A stretch of 64,000 nucleotides of DNA from Klebsiella michiganensis (GTDB taxonomy: Bacteria; Pseudomonadota; Gammaproteobacteria; Enterobacterales; Enterobacteriaceae), in NCBI GenBank assembly GCA_000963575.1, contig CP011077.1:4154001-4218000 (forward strand), in the 5' to 3' direction. The notes under the pieces were generated by a model. It had not been told where the DNA came from, made no database searches, and was given only the letters and a program-made list of their open reading frames with translations. The translations under genes were made by a program, and so were the position numbers. Below are positions 1-8,291 of the stretch, in pieces. How positions within the stretch are numbered: position 1 is the stretch's first letter; each line of letters opens with the position of its first letter.

Positions 1-878
1 TCCTCTGGCTGCACCTCCAACCACTCGATCGCCCGCGCCACCATTTGCTGATTCACCGCGTCGTTGACCTGGATAAAATCACGCGGACTAAAGGTTAAGC
101 GTAGCCCGTCTGAATGATACCAGGGCTCTTCCTCCGCCAACGATTCCAGGCTGTCGCTGTCCGGTGCAAGGTACAATGCCACCCCATGGGAATGCGAAAA
201 CTGTTCCAGTTTTTCCCGGTCATCCTTGCTGAGCGGTGCCAAATGACGCAGCACCATCAACGGCCCACCGTCGGCCAGAACCAGCTCAACGTGCCCCAGC
301 CGGTTAACAATACTTAATTCAGACAAGCACTGGCGCAAAGGTTCCAGGCATGCTTCAAGCCGGGGCGCCAGCACGGGGCAACGATGAATATCCACCAGCG
401 CTTTATCACTCGCCTTACGAAAGCCCATCTGTAAGGTCTGTGTGCGGGGCTGGTAATTCAACCCCAGCCGCGCGCGGCGGCGATATCCCCATGGGGCGGC
501 AGAGATAATTTCATCCACCTGACGAGGATGTTCCCTTTCGCCCATCATGCGCCCAAGGGCTTTAGACTTCGCCGCTTGTTGCAGCGCCACGCTCGCGTGC
601 TGCTGCTGGCAGCCGCCGCAAACGCCAAAATGCGGGCAGCCCGGCTTCACCCTCTCTGAGCTGTCGTTTAAACGGCGCTTTACCTCTGCCTGAGCGTAGC
701 TACGCTTATCTTCGGTAATGCGAACCTCAACTTGTTCGCCGGGTAGCGCGCCGCGAATAAACAGCGCCTTGCCTTTATGACGCGCGACGCCCTGACCGAA
801 CGGATCAAGGTCGGTTACCGTCACGGTAAATAATTCACGATTCGTATCGCGTCGCTTTGCAGAGTAGAATTGCGCCAT
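1..878 (-). CDS. rlmD: 23S rRNA (uracil-1939-C5) methyltransferase RlmD, 5' part
   Basis: SAM-dependent RNA methyltransferase that makes m5U1939 in 23S rRNA. The reverse strand reads MAQFYSAKRR from an ATG at 878, matching the E. coli start, and stays open to the window edge, giving about 292 of some 430 residues. It has an N-terminal TRAM-type region, then the iron-sulfur cysteine cluster PGCPHFGVCGGC (bases about 610-650). The methyltransferase core and catalytic cysteine lie beyond the edge. It is divergent from barA with about 60 bp between starts, as in E. coli. Truncation is due to the window only. Confidence 0.95.
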   Translation of the reverse strand, partial: MAQFYSAKRRDTNRELFTVTVTDLDPFGQGVARHKGKALFIRGALPGEQVEVRITEDKRSYAQAEVKRRLNDSSERVKPGCPHFGVCGGCQQQHASVALQQAAKSKALGRMMGEREHPRQVDEIISAAPWGYRRRARLGLNYQPRTQTLQMGFRKASDKALVDIHRCPVLAPRLEACLEPLRQCLSELSIVNRLGHVELVLADGGPLMVLRHLAPLSKDDREKLEQFSHSHGVALYLAPDSDSLESLAEEEPWYHSDGLRLTFSPRDFIQVNDAVNQQMVARAIEWLEVQPE

Positions 879-939
879 GATGTAAGTAGATGTGTTCTCA
901 AATGTCACTGTTGCTTTTATTGTCCCATATCGGAACCCC

Positions 940-3696
940 ATGACCAACTACAGCCTGCGCGCACGTATGATGATCCTGATTCTGGCCCCGACGCTTTTGG
1001 TCGGTTTGCTGCTCAGCATCTTTTTCGTTGTCCATCGTTACAATGACTTACAGCGCCAGCTGGAAGATGCCGGCGCCAGTATTATTGAGCCGCTGGCGGT
1101 CTCCAGCGAGTACGGCATGAACTTCCACAGCCGGGAGTCGATTCGCCAGTTGGTCAGCGTGCTGCACCGCCGCCATTCGGATATCGTGCGTGGCATTTCG
1201 ATTTACGATGACAGTAACAAGCTGTTCGTCACCTCTAATTTTCAGCATAACGCCGCTCGCCTGAAGCTACCTGACGGGGAAAAGCCCCCGAAAGATCTCA
1301 CCGTGACCCGAGCAGGCGACATTATGATCCTGCGAATGCCGATCATTTCCGAAAGATATTCGCCGGATGAATCCGCTGAAACCAACGTCAAACAGAGCAA
1401 CAGCACCCTCGGTTACGTCGCCATGGAGCTGGATCTCAAATCAGTTCGTCTGCAGCAGTACCGCGAGATCTTCATCTCCACATTGATGATGCTGTTCTGT
1501 ATCGGTATTGCGATGCTGTTTGCCTATCGCCTGATGCGTGACGTAACAGGGCCGATCCGCAATATGGTGAATACCGTGGATCGCATTCGCCGCGGGCAGC
1601 TCGATAGCCGCGTGGAAGGGTTTATGCTGGGCGAGCTGGATATGCTGAAAAACGGCATCAACTCGATGGCAATGTCTCTGACCGCGTATCACGAAGAGAT
1701 GCAGCACAACGTCGATCAGGCCACATCCGATCTGCGTGAAACCCTTGAGCAGATGGAAATTCAGAACGTGGAGCTCGATCTTGCCAAGAAGCGGGCCCAG
1801 GAAGCCGCCCGTATAAAATCTGAGTTTCTGGCAAACATGTCTCACGAGCTACGCACGCCGCTAAACGGCGTCATTGGCTTCACTCGTCTGGCTTTAAAAA
1901 CCGACCTGACGCCGACCCAGCGAGACCATCTTTACACGATTGAACGTTCGGCCAACAACTTACTCACCATCATTAACGACGTGCTGGACTTCTCCAAATT
2001 AGAAGCAGGCAAGCTGCTGCTGGAATCCATTCCATTCCCGCTGCGCAACACCCTGGATGAGGTGGTGACTCTGCTGGCACATTCCGCCCACGACAAAGGC
2101 CTTGAGCTGACGCTAAACATCAAAAATGACGTGCCGGATAACGTCATTGGCGACCCACTGCGCCTGCAGCAGGTGGTCACGAATCTGGTAGGCAACGCGA
2201 TTAAATTCACCGAAACCGGCAACATCGACCTGCTCGTGGAAAAACGGGCGGAAGGGAACAACAAAGTTCAGATTGAAATGCAGATCCACGACACCGGCAT
2301 CGGCATTCCTGAGCAGGAACAATCTCGTCTCTTCCAGGCTTTCCGTCAGGCGGATGCCAGTATTTCACGCCGCCACGGTGGCACCGGACTGGGGCTGGTT
2401 ATCACCCAGAAACTGGTGAACGAAATGGGCGGCGATATCTCCTTCCACAGCAAGCCTAATCGGGGCTCAACGTTCTGGTTCCACATCAGCCTTGACCTGA
2501 ACCCGAACGCCGTGAACGACAGGCAGGTACTGGACAAGCTGGCGGGCAAACGCCTGGGCTATGTCGAGCCAAACACCACCGCCGCACAGAGCACCCTGAA
2601 TTTACTGCAAAACACACCGCTGGAAGTGGTGCACAGCCCGTCGCTCTCCGGGCTGCCCGATGAGCACTATGATATTTTGCTGTGCGGAATTCCCGTCACA
2701 TTTACTGAAACGCTCACGCTGGCGAACCCTAAGCTCGCGAAAGCAGTCACCATGGCAGATTGCCTGATTTTGGCACTGCCCTGCCATACCCAGGTGGGCG
2801 CAGAAGAGCTGAAACGTCAGGGCGTGGCGGGCTGCCTGTTAAAACCGATTACCTCTACGCGCTTGTTCCCGATGCTGCTGGAAAGCTGCCCGAAAGCTAA
2901 TCTGGCCCTGCCGTTCGTTGAGCATAGCGATAAGCTGCCGATGGCCGTCATGGCGGTGGACGATAACCCGGCCAACCTGAAGCTGATCGGCGCTTTACTG
3001 GAAGACAGAGTTCAGCAAGTTGTACTGTGTGAAAGCGGCACTCAGGCGCTGGAGCGCGCCCGGCAAATGAACATCGACATTATCCTGATGGACATTCAGA
3101 TGCCGGAAATGGATGGCATCCGCGCCTGTGAGCTGATTCGCCAGTTGCCGCACCACCAGCAAACTCCGGTGATTGCTGTCACCGCGCACGCGCTGGCGGG
3201 GCAAAAAGAGAAGCTCATGAGCGCGGGCATGAACGATTATCTCGCCAAGCCGATTGAAGAAGAAAAACTGCATCGCCTGCTGATGCGCTACCATCCGGGC
3301 AGCATCGGCCAGCTACCCGTTCAGCAGGAAGAGCCCGTGCCACCGGCGATCAACATCAATAAAACGCTGGACTGGAATCTGGCGCTGCGTCAGGCCGCCA
3401 ACAAAGCCGATCTCGCCCGAGAGATGCTTGAAATGCTGCTGGAGTTTCTGCCGCAGGTGAGAAATGTCCTCGAAGAACAGCTGGTGGGCGATAAGCCCGA
3501 AGGGTTGATTGACATTGTGCACAAACTGCACGGGAGCTGCAGTTACAGCGGCGTTCCGCGCATGAAAAAGCTCTGCCAGACGCTGGAGCACGAGCTGCGC
3601 CACGGTGTATCGCCGGAGGAGATGGAGCCTGAAATTCTGGAACTCCTGGATGAGATGGACAATGTCGCACGGGAAGCGAAGAAGTATCAGATTTGA
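940..3696 (+). CDS. barA: Hybrid sensor histidine kinase BarA
   Basis: Tripartite inner-membrane sensor kinase of the BarA-UvrY system, which responds to short-chain carboxylates and turns on CsrB/CsrC. The ATG at 940 (MTNYSLRARM) gives 918 aa, the E. coli length; an in-frame start at 892 would add 16 residues with no homology. Order: first membrane segment (about 10-30), periplasmic sensor region, second membrane segment (about 180-200), HAMP, histidine kinase with phospho-acceptor His302 (MSHELRTPLNG), ATPase domain with GTGLGL, receiver with Asp718 (LMDIQMPEMDG), and HPt domain with His861. All phosphorelay residues are present. Its expected target csrB lies downstream in this window. Confidence 0.97.
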   Translation: MTNYSLRARMMILILAPTLLVGLLLSIFFVVHRYNDLQRQLEDAGASIIEPLAVSSEYGMNFHSRESIRQLVSVLHRRHSDIVRGISIYDDSNKLFVTSNFQHNAARLKLPDGEKPPKDLTVTRAGDIMILRMPIISERYSPDESAETNVKQSNSTLGYVAMELDLKSVRLQQYREIFISTLMMLFCIGIAMLFAYRLMRDVTGPIRNMVNTVDRIRRGQLDSRVEGFMLGELDMLKNGINSMAMSLTAYHEEMQHNVDQATSDLRETLEQMEIQNVELDLAKKRAQEAARIKSEFLANMSHELRTPLNGVIGFTRLALKTDLTPTQRDHLYTIERSANNLLTIINDVLDFSKLEAGKLLLESIPFPLRNTLDEVVTLLAHSAHDKGLELTLNIKNDVPDNVIGDPLRLQQVVTNLVGNAIKFTETGNIDLLVEKRAEGNNKVQIEMQIHDTGIGIPEQEQSRLFQAFRQADASISRRHGGTGLGLVITQKLVNEMGGDISFHSKPNRGSTFWFHISLDLNPNAVNDRQVLDKLAGKRLGYVEPNTTAAQSTLNLLQNTPLEVVHSPSLSGLPDEHYDILLCGIPVTFTETLTLANPKLAKAVTMADCLILALPCHTQVGAEELKRQGVAGCLLKPITSTRLFPMLLESCPKANLALPFVEHSDKLPMAVMAVDDNPANLKLIGALLEDRVQQVVLCESGTQALERARQMNIDIILMDIQMPEMDGIRACELIRQLPHHQQTPVIAVTAHALAGQKEKLMSAGMNDYLAKPIEEEKLHRLLMRYHPGSIGQLPVQQEEPVPPAININKTLDWNLALRQAANKADLAREMLEMLLEFLPQVRNVLEEQLVGDKPEGLIDIVHKLHGSCSYSGVPRMKKLCQTLEHELRHGVSPEEMEPEILELLDEMDNVAREAKKYQI

Positions 3697-3751
3697 ACGT
3701 AAGTCAGGTGCGAAGAGGGAATCGGCTCCCTCCTCGCGTTTAGCAAACATA

Positions 3752-4324
3752 CTAGCCTTTAGTCATTCCGCGCCACATCACGTCAAACCCGGCAGATTTG
3801 TATTCATCCCTGCGTGAAGGGTAGCGTCCGGCAAATTCCATCGTGGTTTCGGCCAGGCCAAAGAAAATGGCGTCAGCAAATGCCGATTCAATGCCGGTCA
3901 GCACCTCGTTAGTCACGCACTCTTTCGACAGATCGCGCAGATCAGGGTAAGCCTGATAAACCTGCTCCATCGTTTCAGGCGTGATCTTGCCGGAGACCGC
4001 CAGCTGGCGCATCGCTTTGCGGGCATTGACGTTCACCAGCCCCCAGTCGATGTAATTTCCCCACACCGTTCTCGAGCGCTCTTTGCTGGGCGCATGTCGG
4101 TCATAGGTTTTCATCAGCTCGTTGCCAAGATCTTGCTTATGATGGAGATAAACGGCGTTCAGCAACTCGTCTTTGGTGGGAAAATAACGGAACAATGTCC
4201 CTTCGGCTACCCCCGCCTTTCTGGCAATTAAAGAGGTCGCCGCCCCTAATCCCAGCTCCGCTATCGCGTCGGTTGCCGCATCGAGTAATGCTAATCGTTT
4301 ATCTTCACTTTTTGGACGAGCCAC
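3752..4324 (-). CDS. ramR: TetR-family repressor RamR
   Basis: 190-residue TetR regulator. The N-terminus MARPKSEDKR followed by AGVAEGTLFRYFPTKDEL (HTH about residues 25-48) and the C-terminal segment LAETTMEFAGR match RamR of Klebsiella and Salmonella as I recall it. RamR represses ramA and is released by bile salts and other ligands. It is divergent from romA with about 180 bp between starts, and a TGAGTG-N6-CACTCA palindrome of the RamR type lies in that gap, which would also permit autoregulation. It is convergent with barA (55 bp gap). Loss-of-function mutations in ramR cause efflux-mediated resistance in relatives; this copy is intact. Confidence 0.85.
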   Translation of the reverse strand: MARPKSEDKRLALLDAATDAIAELGLGAATSLIARKAGVAEGTLFRYFPTKDELLNAVYLHHKQDLGNELMKTYDRHAPSKERSRTVWGNYIDWGLVNVNARKAMRQLAVSGKITPETMEQVYQAYPDLRDLSKECVTNEVLTGIESAFADAIFFGLAETTMEFAGRYPSRRDEYKSAGFDVMWRGMTKG

Positions 4325-4422
4325 GGTTCCTCACAAGCCAGTTATCTGAATGGATAGGGTTTCAGCCATCGGGTACGCCGCGATCGCTGAATGTCATGTT
4401 CTTTATCATACCGTAAATTTTG

Positions 4423-4467
4423 TTGACGGTTGACCTTGCCTGCCTATAATGAGTGTTTACTCACTCA
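4423..4467 (+). promoter_or_regulatory. romA-ramA promoter with overlapping RamR operator
   Basis: TTGACG (4423-4428), 16 bp, then a consensus TATAAT (4445-4450). Immediately after it, and sharing one base with the -10 box, is the perfect palindrome TGAGTG-TTTACT-CACTCA (4450-4467). An operator covering the -10 edge and start point fits repression by steric block. The palindrome agrees with the reported RamR site. The romA start therefore has to lie downstream of about 4457. Confidence 0.82.
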
Positions 4468-4506
4468 ATAGCAATATTACCCGCACAGTTTCTAAGAGAA
4501 TCTTTT

Positions 4507-5634
4507 ATGGCTGCCGCGCATTCTGGCAAGCGTTCGTTAACCCTAAAATTCATGGTCGTGATTATGTTATTAGGCCTTACTGCCACTAGCGTTGCGCTGT
4601 TCCCGATGACTGAATTTGGCAAATTGCCGCAGGGCAGCCGTCTTGAGCGCATCCAGCAATCGCCCCAGTACCGCGACGGCAAGTTCCACAATCAGCAGGA
4701 GACGCCAATGATGACCGACAAACGCGGTCGCATTGCTGCGCTGTGGGATTTCTTTTTCGCCCGGCCAGATACGGTAAAACCCGATCGTCCTCTGCCGCTG
4801 ATCAAAACCGATCTGGCTAAGCTTGATAAACAGCAGGATCTGGTAGTGTGGCTCGGCCATTCCTCCTGGTTTATCCAGCTCGGCGGCAAGCGCATTCTTA
4901 TCGATCCTGTATTCAGCCACTACGCCGCACCGTTCGCCTTCCTGAACAAAGCGTTCGCGGGCGATTACCCGTGGCGAGCGGAAGATATGCCGGACATTGA
5001 CACCCTGGTCATCTCTCACGATCACTGGGATCACCTGGACTACCCAACGCTGCGTGCGCTGAAGCCAAAGATTAAACAGATCGTCACGCCACTTGGCGTT
5101 GGCGCGCATTTTGAAGCCTGGGGCTTCGATCCTGCGCTCATCCACGAGCTCGACTGGCAGGAAAAAGTTTCTATTGATAACGAGTTAACAGTCCACGCCC
5201 TGCCGGCCCGTCACTTCTCTGGCCGCGGATTAACCGGCAACAAAACGCTATGGGCAAGCTTTATGTTCGTCACGCCACAGCGAAAAGTTTACTACAGCGG
5301 CGACACCGGCTACGGCCCGCACTTCAGGCAAATTGGCGAACAGTTTAGCGATATCGATCTCGCTATCATGGAAAACGGCCAGTACGACGAAGGCTGGAAG
5401 TACATCCACATGATGTCGGAAGAAGCGGCTCAGGCGACGGAAGAACTGCGAGCCAAAACCATGGTGCCGGGGCATGCTGGCCGGTTTGCTTTGGCGAATC
5501 ACAGCTGGGACGAGCCTTTCCGTCGTATAGCAACCGCCAGTGCAGGCCGCAGCTATCAGCTACTAACGCCGGAAATGGGGCAAATACTGGAAGTCAGTCA
5601 ATCGCGTCAGGCCTTCGATGCCTGGTGGGAATAG
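4507..5634 (+). CDS. romA: Metallo-beta-lactamase-fold protein RomA
   Basis: 375-residue MBL-fold hydrolase of the UlaG/NAPE-PLD-like branch. An N-terminal hydrophobic segment (about residues 13-32) suggests membrane anchoring or export. Metal ligands are visible: SHDHWDH (His171, His173, Asp175, His176), a later PARHFSGRG, SGDTGYG and VPGHAGR. I chose the ATG at 4507 because the longer frame's GTG at 4453 lies inside the operator, upstream of the expected transcript. It sits between ramR and ramA, as in Klebsiella and Enterobacter, where romA is cotranscribed with ramA and its overexpression lowers porin levels. Its substrate is unknown. Confidence 0.85.
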   Translation: MAAAHSGKRSLTLKFMVVIMLLGLTATSVALFPMTEFGKLPQGSRLERIQQSPQYRDGKFHNQQETPMMTDKRGRIAALWDFFFARPDTVKPDRPLPLIKTDLAKLDKQQDLVVWLGHSSWFIQLGGKRILIDPVFSHYAAPFAFLNKAFAGDYPWRAEDMPDIDTLVISHDHWDHLDYPTLRALKPKIKQIVTPLGVGAHFEAWGFDPALIHELDWQEKVSIDNELTVHALPARHFSGRGLTGNKTLWASFMFVTPQRKVYYSGDTGYGPHFRQIGEQFSDIDLAIMENGQYDEGWKYIHMMSEEAAQATEELRAKTMVPGHAGRFALANHSWDEPFRRIATASAGRSYQLLTPEMGQILEVSQSRQAFDAWWE

Positions 5635-5676
5635 ATTTATCAATTATCGAATGAGCAAGATGTAGAAGGAGGTGAT

Positions 5677-6018
5677 ATGTCCATGCCTAAAGATTTTATG
5701 GAATCTCTGCTTGAGTGGGTCGATGGCAATATGCAGCGCCCGCTGCGTATTGAAGAAGTCGCCAGGCAGTCCGGCTACTCGAAGTGGTACCTGCAGCGGA
5801 TGTTCTCAGACTGGGCGGGGAAGAGCCTCGGCGCCTACATTCGCGAACGTAAATTGCAGTTAGCGGCAGAAGATCTGAAAAATACCGAGGACAAAATTCT
5901 CGATATCTCAGTGCGCTACGGCTTTGATTCGCAGCAATCTTTTACCCGCACGTTCGGAAAACGGTTCAACACCTCTCCCGGCGCCTACCGCCGCGAGCAC
6001 GAGCAGCCGCTTAATTAA
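5677..6018 (+). CDS. ramA: AraC/XylS-family activator RamA (MarA/SoxS type)
   Basis: 113-residue protein consisting almost only of the two-HTH AraC DNA-binding domain. Motifs GYSKWYLQRMF (first recognition helix) and RYGFDSQQSFTRTF (second) are those of MarA/SoxS/Rob/RamA. Length and ramR-romA context favour RamA, though the GYSKWYLQRMF stretch is as in SoxS, so it is a fairly divergent RamA. Expected role: activation of acrAB, tolC, micF and other marbox promoters. It follows romA by 42 bp. An 11-nt Shine-Dalgarno (AAGGAGGTGAT, 5666-5676) abuts the ATG at 5677; the ATG at 5683 is an alternative start two codons later. Confidence 0.78.
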   Translation: MSMPKDFMESLLEWVDGNMQRPLRIEEVARQSGYSKWYLQRMFSDWAGKSLGAYIRERKLQLAAEDLKNTEDKILDISVRYGFDSQQSFTRTFGKRFNTSPGAYRREHEQPLN

Positions 6019-6026
6019 GATCTTTT

Positions 6027-6057
6027 CTGGGTGGGTATGCGCCGCTTACCCACCCAG
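6027..6057 (+). terminator. Stem-loop after ramA
   Basis: Perfect 11-bp inverted repeat (CTGGGTGGGTA, 9-nt loop, TACCCACCCAG) followed by CTTTCACTT. It lies between the convergent ramA and yqcA genes. The T-tract is weak, so termination may be incomplete. Confidence 0.6.
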
Positions 6058-6064
6058 CTTTCAC

Positions 6065-6514
6065 TTACTTCAGTAACGTTGCCCACTGCTCAACCCACGG
6101 GCCGGAAACCACTTCAGGCTCTGGATGATCATTGGCGTCAATCGTCAAAACCTCTGCGATACGGGTTGCGCCCTGCTCCTGCAATAAAGCGTCAAACTGC
6201 TTGCCGCCGCCGCAGAAGTGGTCGTAATTACTGTCGCCCAGCGCAATCAATCCATAATGCAGCTCAGGCTGGTAACCCAGCTGATCTTTTATGGCCTGGA
6301 ACAACGGGACAATGCTGTCCGGCAGATCGCCCTGCCCGGTCGTGGACGTTACCACCAGCGCATAATGGTTGCGGTAGTATTGCCACTCGGTCAGGTCAGG
6401 ATCTTCAAACACTTTTGCCTGATGGCCGTGTTTTTTCAGAATGGTTTCGGCTTCTTCCGCCACCAGCAGCGCATTGCCGTACATCGTACCTACAAAAATA
6501 CCCACTTCGGCCAT
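6065..6514 (-). CDS. yqcA: Flavodoxin-like protein YqcA
   Basis: 149-residue short-chain flavodoxin, the E. coli length from ATG 6514, which follows a TAAGGAG ribosome site. The FMN phosphate loop is FVGTMYGNAL near the N-terminus; further flavin-contact segments are TSTTGQGDLPDS and LGDSNYDHFCGGG. It is presumed to be a one-electron carrier; its physiological partner is unknown. It lies downstream of truC in the same direction with a 17-bp gap, as in E. coli. Confidence 0.93.
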   Translation of the reverse strand: MAEVGIFVGTMYGNALLVAEEAETILKKHGHQAKVFEDPDLTEWQYYRNHYALVVTSTTGQGDLPDSIVPLFQAIKDQLGYQPELHYGLIALGDSNYDHFCGGGKQFDALLQEQGATRIAEVLTIDANDHPEPEVVSGPWVEQWATLLK

Positions 6515-6531
6515 CGGTAACTCCTTAAGAA

Positions 6532-7314
6532 TTAGAGACAAGGCTTATCCTGGCAGCTCGCCGGATCACACTCACTATTTTCAACACCCGGTAGCTGACC
6601 ACGCCAGCCAAATTGTGTCAGCATTTGCATCCAGGTCTCATCCAGCCCTGCTTTCAGCGTCAGCGGTTCCCCGGTGACAGGGTGGTTTAAAGAGAGCTGG
6701 CTGGCATGCAGCATCAGGCGCTGGCAACCGAAATGCTCCGCCGCACCGCGATTTTGGCGCAAATCACCATGTTTGGAATCGCCAATAATAGGATGGCGAA
6801 GATGCGCCAGATGGCGTCGGAGCTGGTGTTTGCGGCCGGTCTTTGGCTCAAGCTCCACCAGGCTGTAGCGCGCGCTTGAATAGCGCCCCACCGCCACCGG
6901 CATTTCGACCGTTGCCAGCCCGCGATAATGCGTCACTGCGGGCTGTGGCCCTTTGTCCTGATCGCTAAATTTATCGGCGATTTTATCCAGCTCTTCAACC
7001 AGCGGATAATCCAGCACGGCTTCGTCCTGCAGCCAGCCACGCACCACGGCATGGTAGCGTTTCTGCATTTGATGCTGCTCAAATTGCTGTGACAGCAGAC
7101 GGCCTACTTCACTGGACAGCCCCATCAGCAGCACGCCAGAGGTTGGCCTGTCGAGGCGATGAACGGTAAAAACGTGCTGGCCAATCTGGTCGCGAATGGT
7201 TTGCATCACCACGACTTTCTCGTGCCTGTCCAGCCAGCTACGGTGAACCAGCCAGCCGGACGGTTTGTTCACTGCGACCAGCCATTCATCCTGGTAAATA
7301 ATCTCCAGCATCAA
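6532..7314 (-). CDS. truC: tRNA pseudouridine(65) synthase TruC
   Basis: 260-residue RluA-family pseudouridine synthase that modifies U65 in the T-stem of certain tRNAs (Ile, Asp in E. coli). The family catalytic-Asp motif is HRLDRPTSGVLL, and a later GRKHQLRRHLAHLRHPI is typical. The start overlaps the end of yqcC by 4 nt, indicating translational coupling in a yqcC-truC-yqcA operon. Confidence 0.95.
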   Translation of the reverse strand: MMLEIIYQDEWLVAVNKPSGWLVHRSWLDRHEKVVVMQTIRDQIGQHVFTVHRLDRPTSGVLLMGLSSEVGRLLSQQFEQHQMQKRYHAVVRGWLQDEAVLDYPLVEELDKIADKFSDQDKGPQPAVTHYRGLATVEMPVAVGRYSSARYSLVELEPKTGRKHQLRRHLAHLRHPIIGDSKHGDLRQNRGAAEHFGCQRLMLHASQLSLNHPVTGEPLTLKAGLDETWMQMLTQFGWRGQLPGVENSECDPASCQDKPCL

Positions 7315-7640
7315 CCCTGTTCCGTGTCAAACAGTGCATCCAGCTCAAGCAGCACGGCAAGAAGGGGCTCCCGCACGGTATGCGTCGCATCCAGCGCCAT
7401 CTCATAATAAGGGGCGATCGCAAAGGCTTCAGGCAGAGGATGCTGGCTGTCCAGGAGCGCGTGCATACGAGGGATCAGTACCCACTGCAGCCATTCGTGA
7501 GGTTGCAGCGTATCCATGCAGAAAGGCTGCGTGCTCTCAAATGCAGAGGGATCGGGAGGCAGGCCCTGCCAGAGGGAATGATCGCGCAGGATCTGCTCAA
7601 TGGTGAGTAAATGGCGGCGAACCAGCGTCTGGCGCTCCAT
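7311..7640 (-). CDS. yqcC: YqcC family protein
   Basis: 109-residue small helical protein of the conserved YqcC family, function not established. It is the first gene of the yqcC-truC-yqcA run. The segment SLWQGLPPDPSAFESTQPF is a conserved family stretch. It begins about 70 bp downstream of the csrB terminator on the same strand, so it needs its own promoter or csrB read-through. Confidence 0.9.
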   Translation of the reverse strand: MERQTLVRRHLLTIEQILRDHSLWQGLPPDPSAFESTQPFCMDTLQPHEWLQWVLIPRMHALLDSQHPLPEAFAIAPYYEMALDATHTVREPLLAVLLELDALFDTEQG

Positions 7641-7710
7641 GAAAACCTCATACGTCAGTGGAAAAGAGCGGTACAGAATAACACTTCTTCGCTGCGCGTG
7701 AAAAAGGCAT

Positions 7711-8082
7711 AAAAAAAGGGAGCACTGTTTACACAGTGCTCCCGGTTCGTTTCGCAGCTAATCCGGCTACTTTTCATGCTCCCTGCTCGTCCATGACAAC
7801 TTTGTCCTCTGGTCTCCTGACCAGCAATCCATCGCCAGGGCTTCCTGCTACCATCATCCTGATGGGTGTCCAACATCATCCTGACGCTAAATCCTTGAGT
7901 CTTCCTGACCCACCGTACTCCTGTTACGGCTCTCATTCTCCGTCCTGGAGGTGTCCCTTAACTCTGCCTGAGTTATCCGTGCTTCATCTGTGAAGCCTTC
8001 CTTGTACGCCATCCCGGCGGGTTCCTTTTGTAAGAAGCGACATCATCCTAATGTCTCCTTCATTACGTCGACATCCTGTCGA
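7711..8082 (-). ncRNA. csrB: CsrB regulatory RNA (CsrA sponge)
   Basis: On the minus strand this gap between yqcC and syd, the E. coli csrB position, carries many GGA triplets, most in AGGA/CAGGA hairpin-loop contexts, which are CsrA-binding sites. Recognised conserved pieces are GGGACACCTCCAGGA, GGTGGGTCAGGAAG, GATGATGGTAGCAGGAAG, and a strong 3' terminator (GGGAGCACTGT/ACAGTGCTCCC plus seven T). The start is placed just after a TATATT -10 box (8085-8090), giving about 372 nt against about 369 in E. coli. It sequesters CsrA, relieving repression of glycogen, biofilm and motility-related targets. The start is approximate to a few bases. Confidence 0.95.
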
Positions 8083-8255
8083 TGAATATAGAATCCTCTA
8101 TTTGCCCGCTTGTGACAAGGGATGCAGCGGTGCTACGGGCAAAAACTTTCATTCGGAACTTTCCTAAAACAAAAGTAACCTATTGTTTTATAAAGGCATC
8201 GATAAATGAGAGTCGCTTTCATCTGCCGTCAAATGTAGCGATCTCTCACACAGCT

Positions 8256-8273
8256 TGTAAGAGATCTCTCACA
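8256..8273. promoter_or_regulatory. UvrY (SirA) binding palindrome upstream of csrB
   Basis: TGTAAGAGATCTCTCACA matches the 18-bp UvrY/SirA site known upstream of csrB and csrC, with one mismatch to perfect dyad symmetry. It is centred about 182 bp upstream of the csrB start, beside the end of syd. A partial second copy (GCGATCTCTCACA) lies at about 8238-8250. This ties csrB to BarA-UvrY. Confidence 0.8.
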
Positions 8274-8291
8274 AGACCTTGGGCGAAAAAG

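Noticed and set aside
4453..4506. Extended N-terminus of romA from a GTG
   Set aside because: It lies within the RamR operator and upstream or at the expected transcription start, and adds residues without homology.
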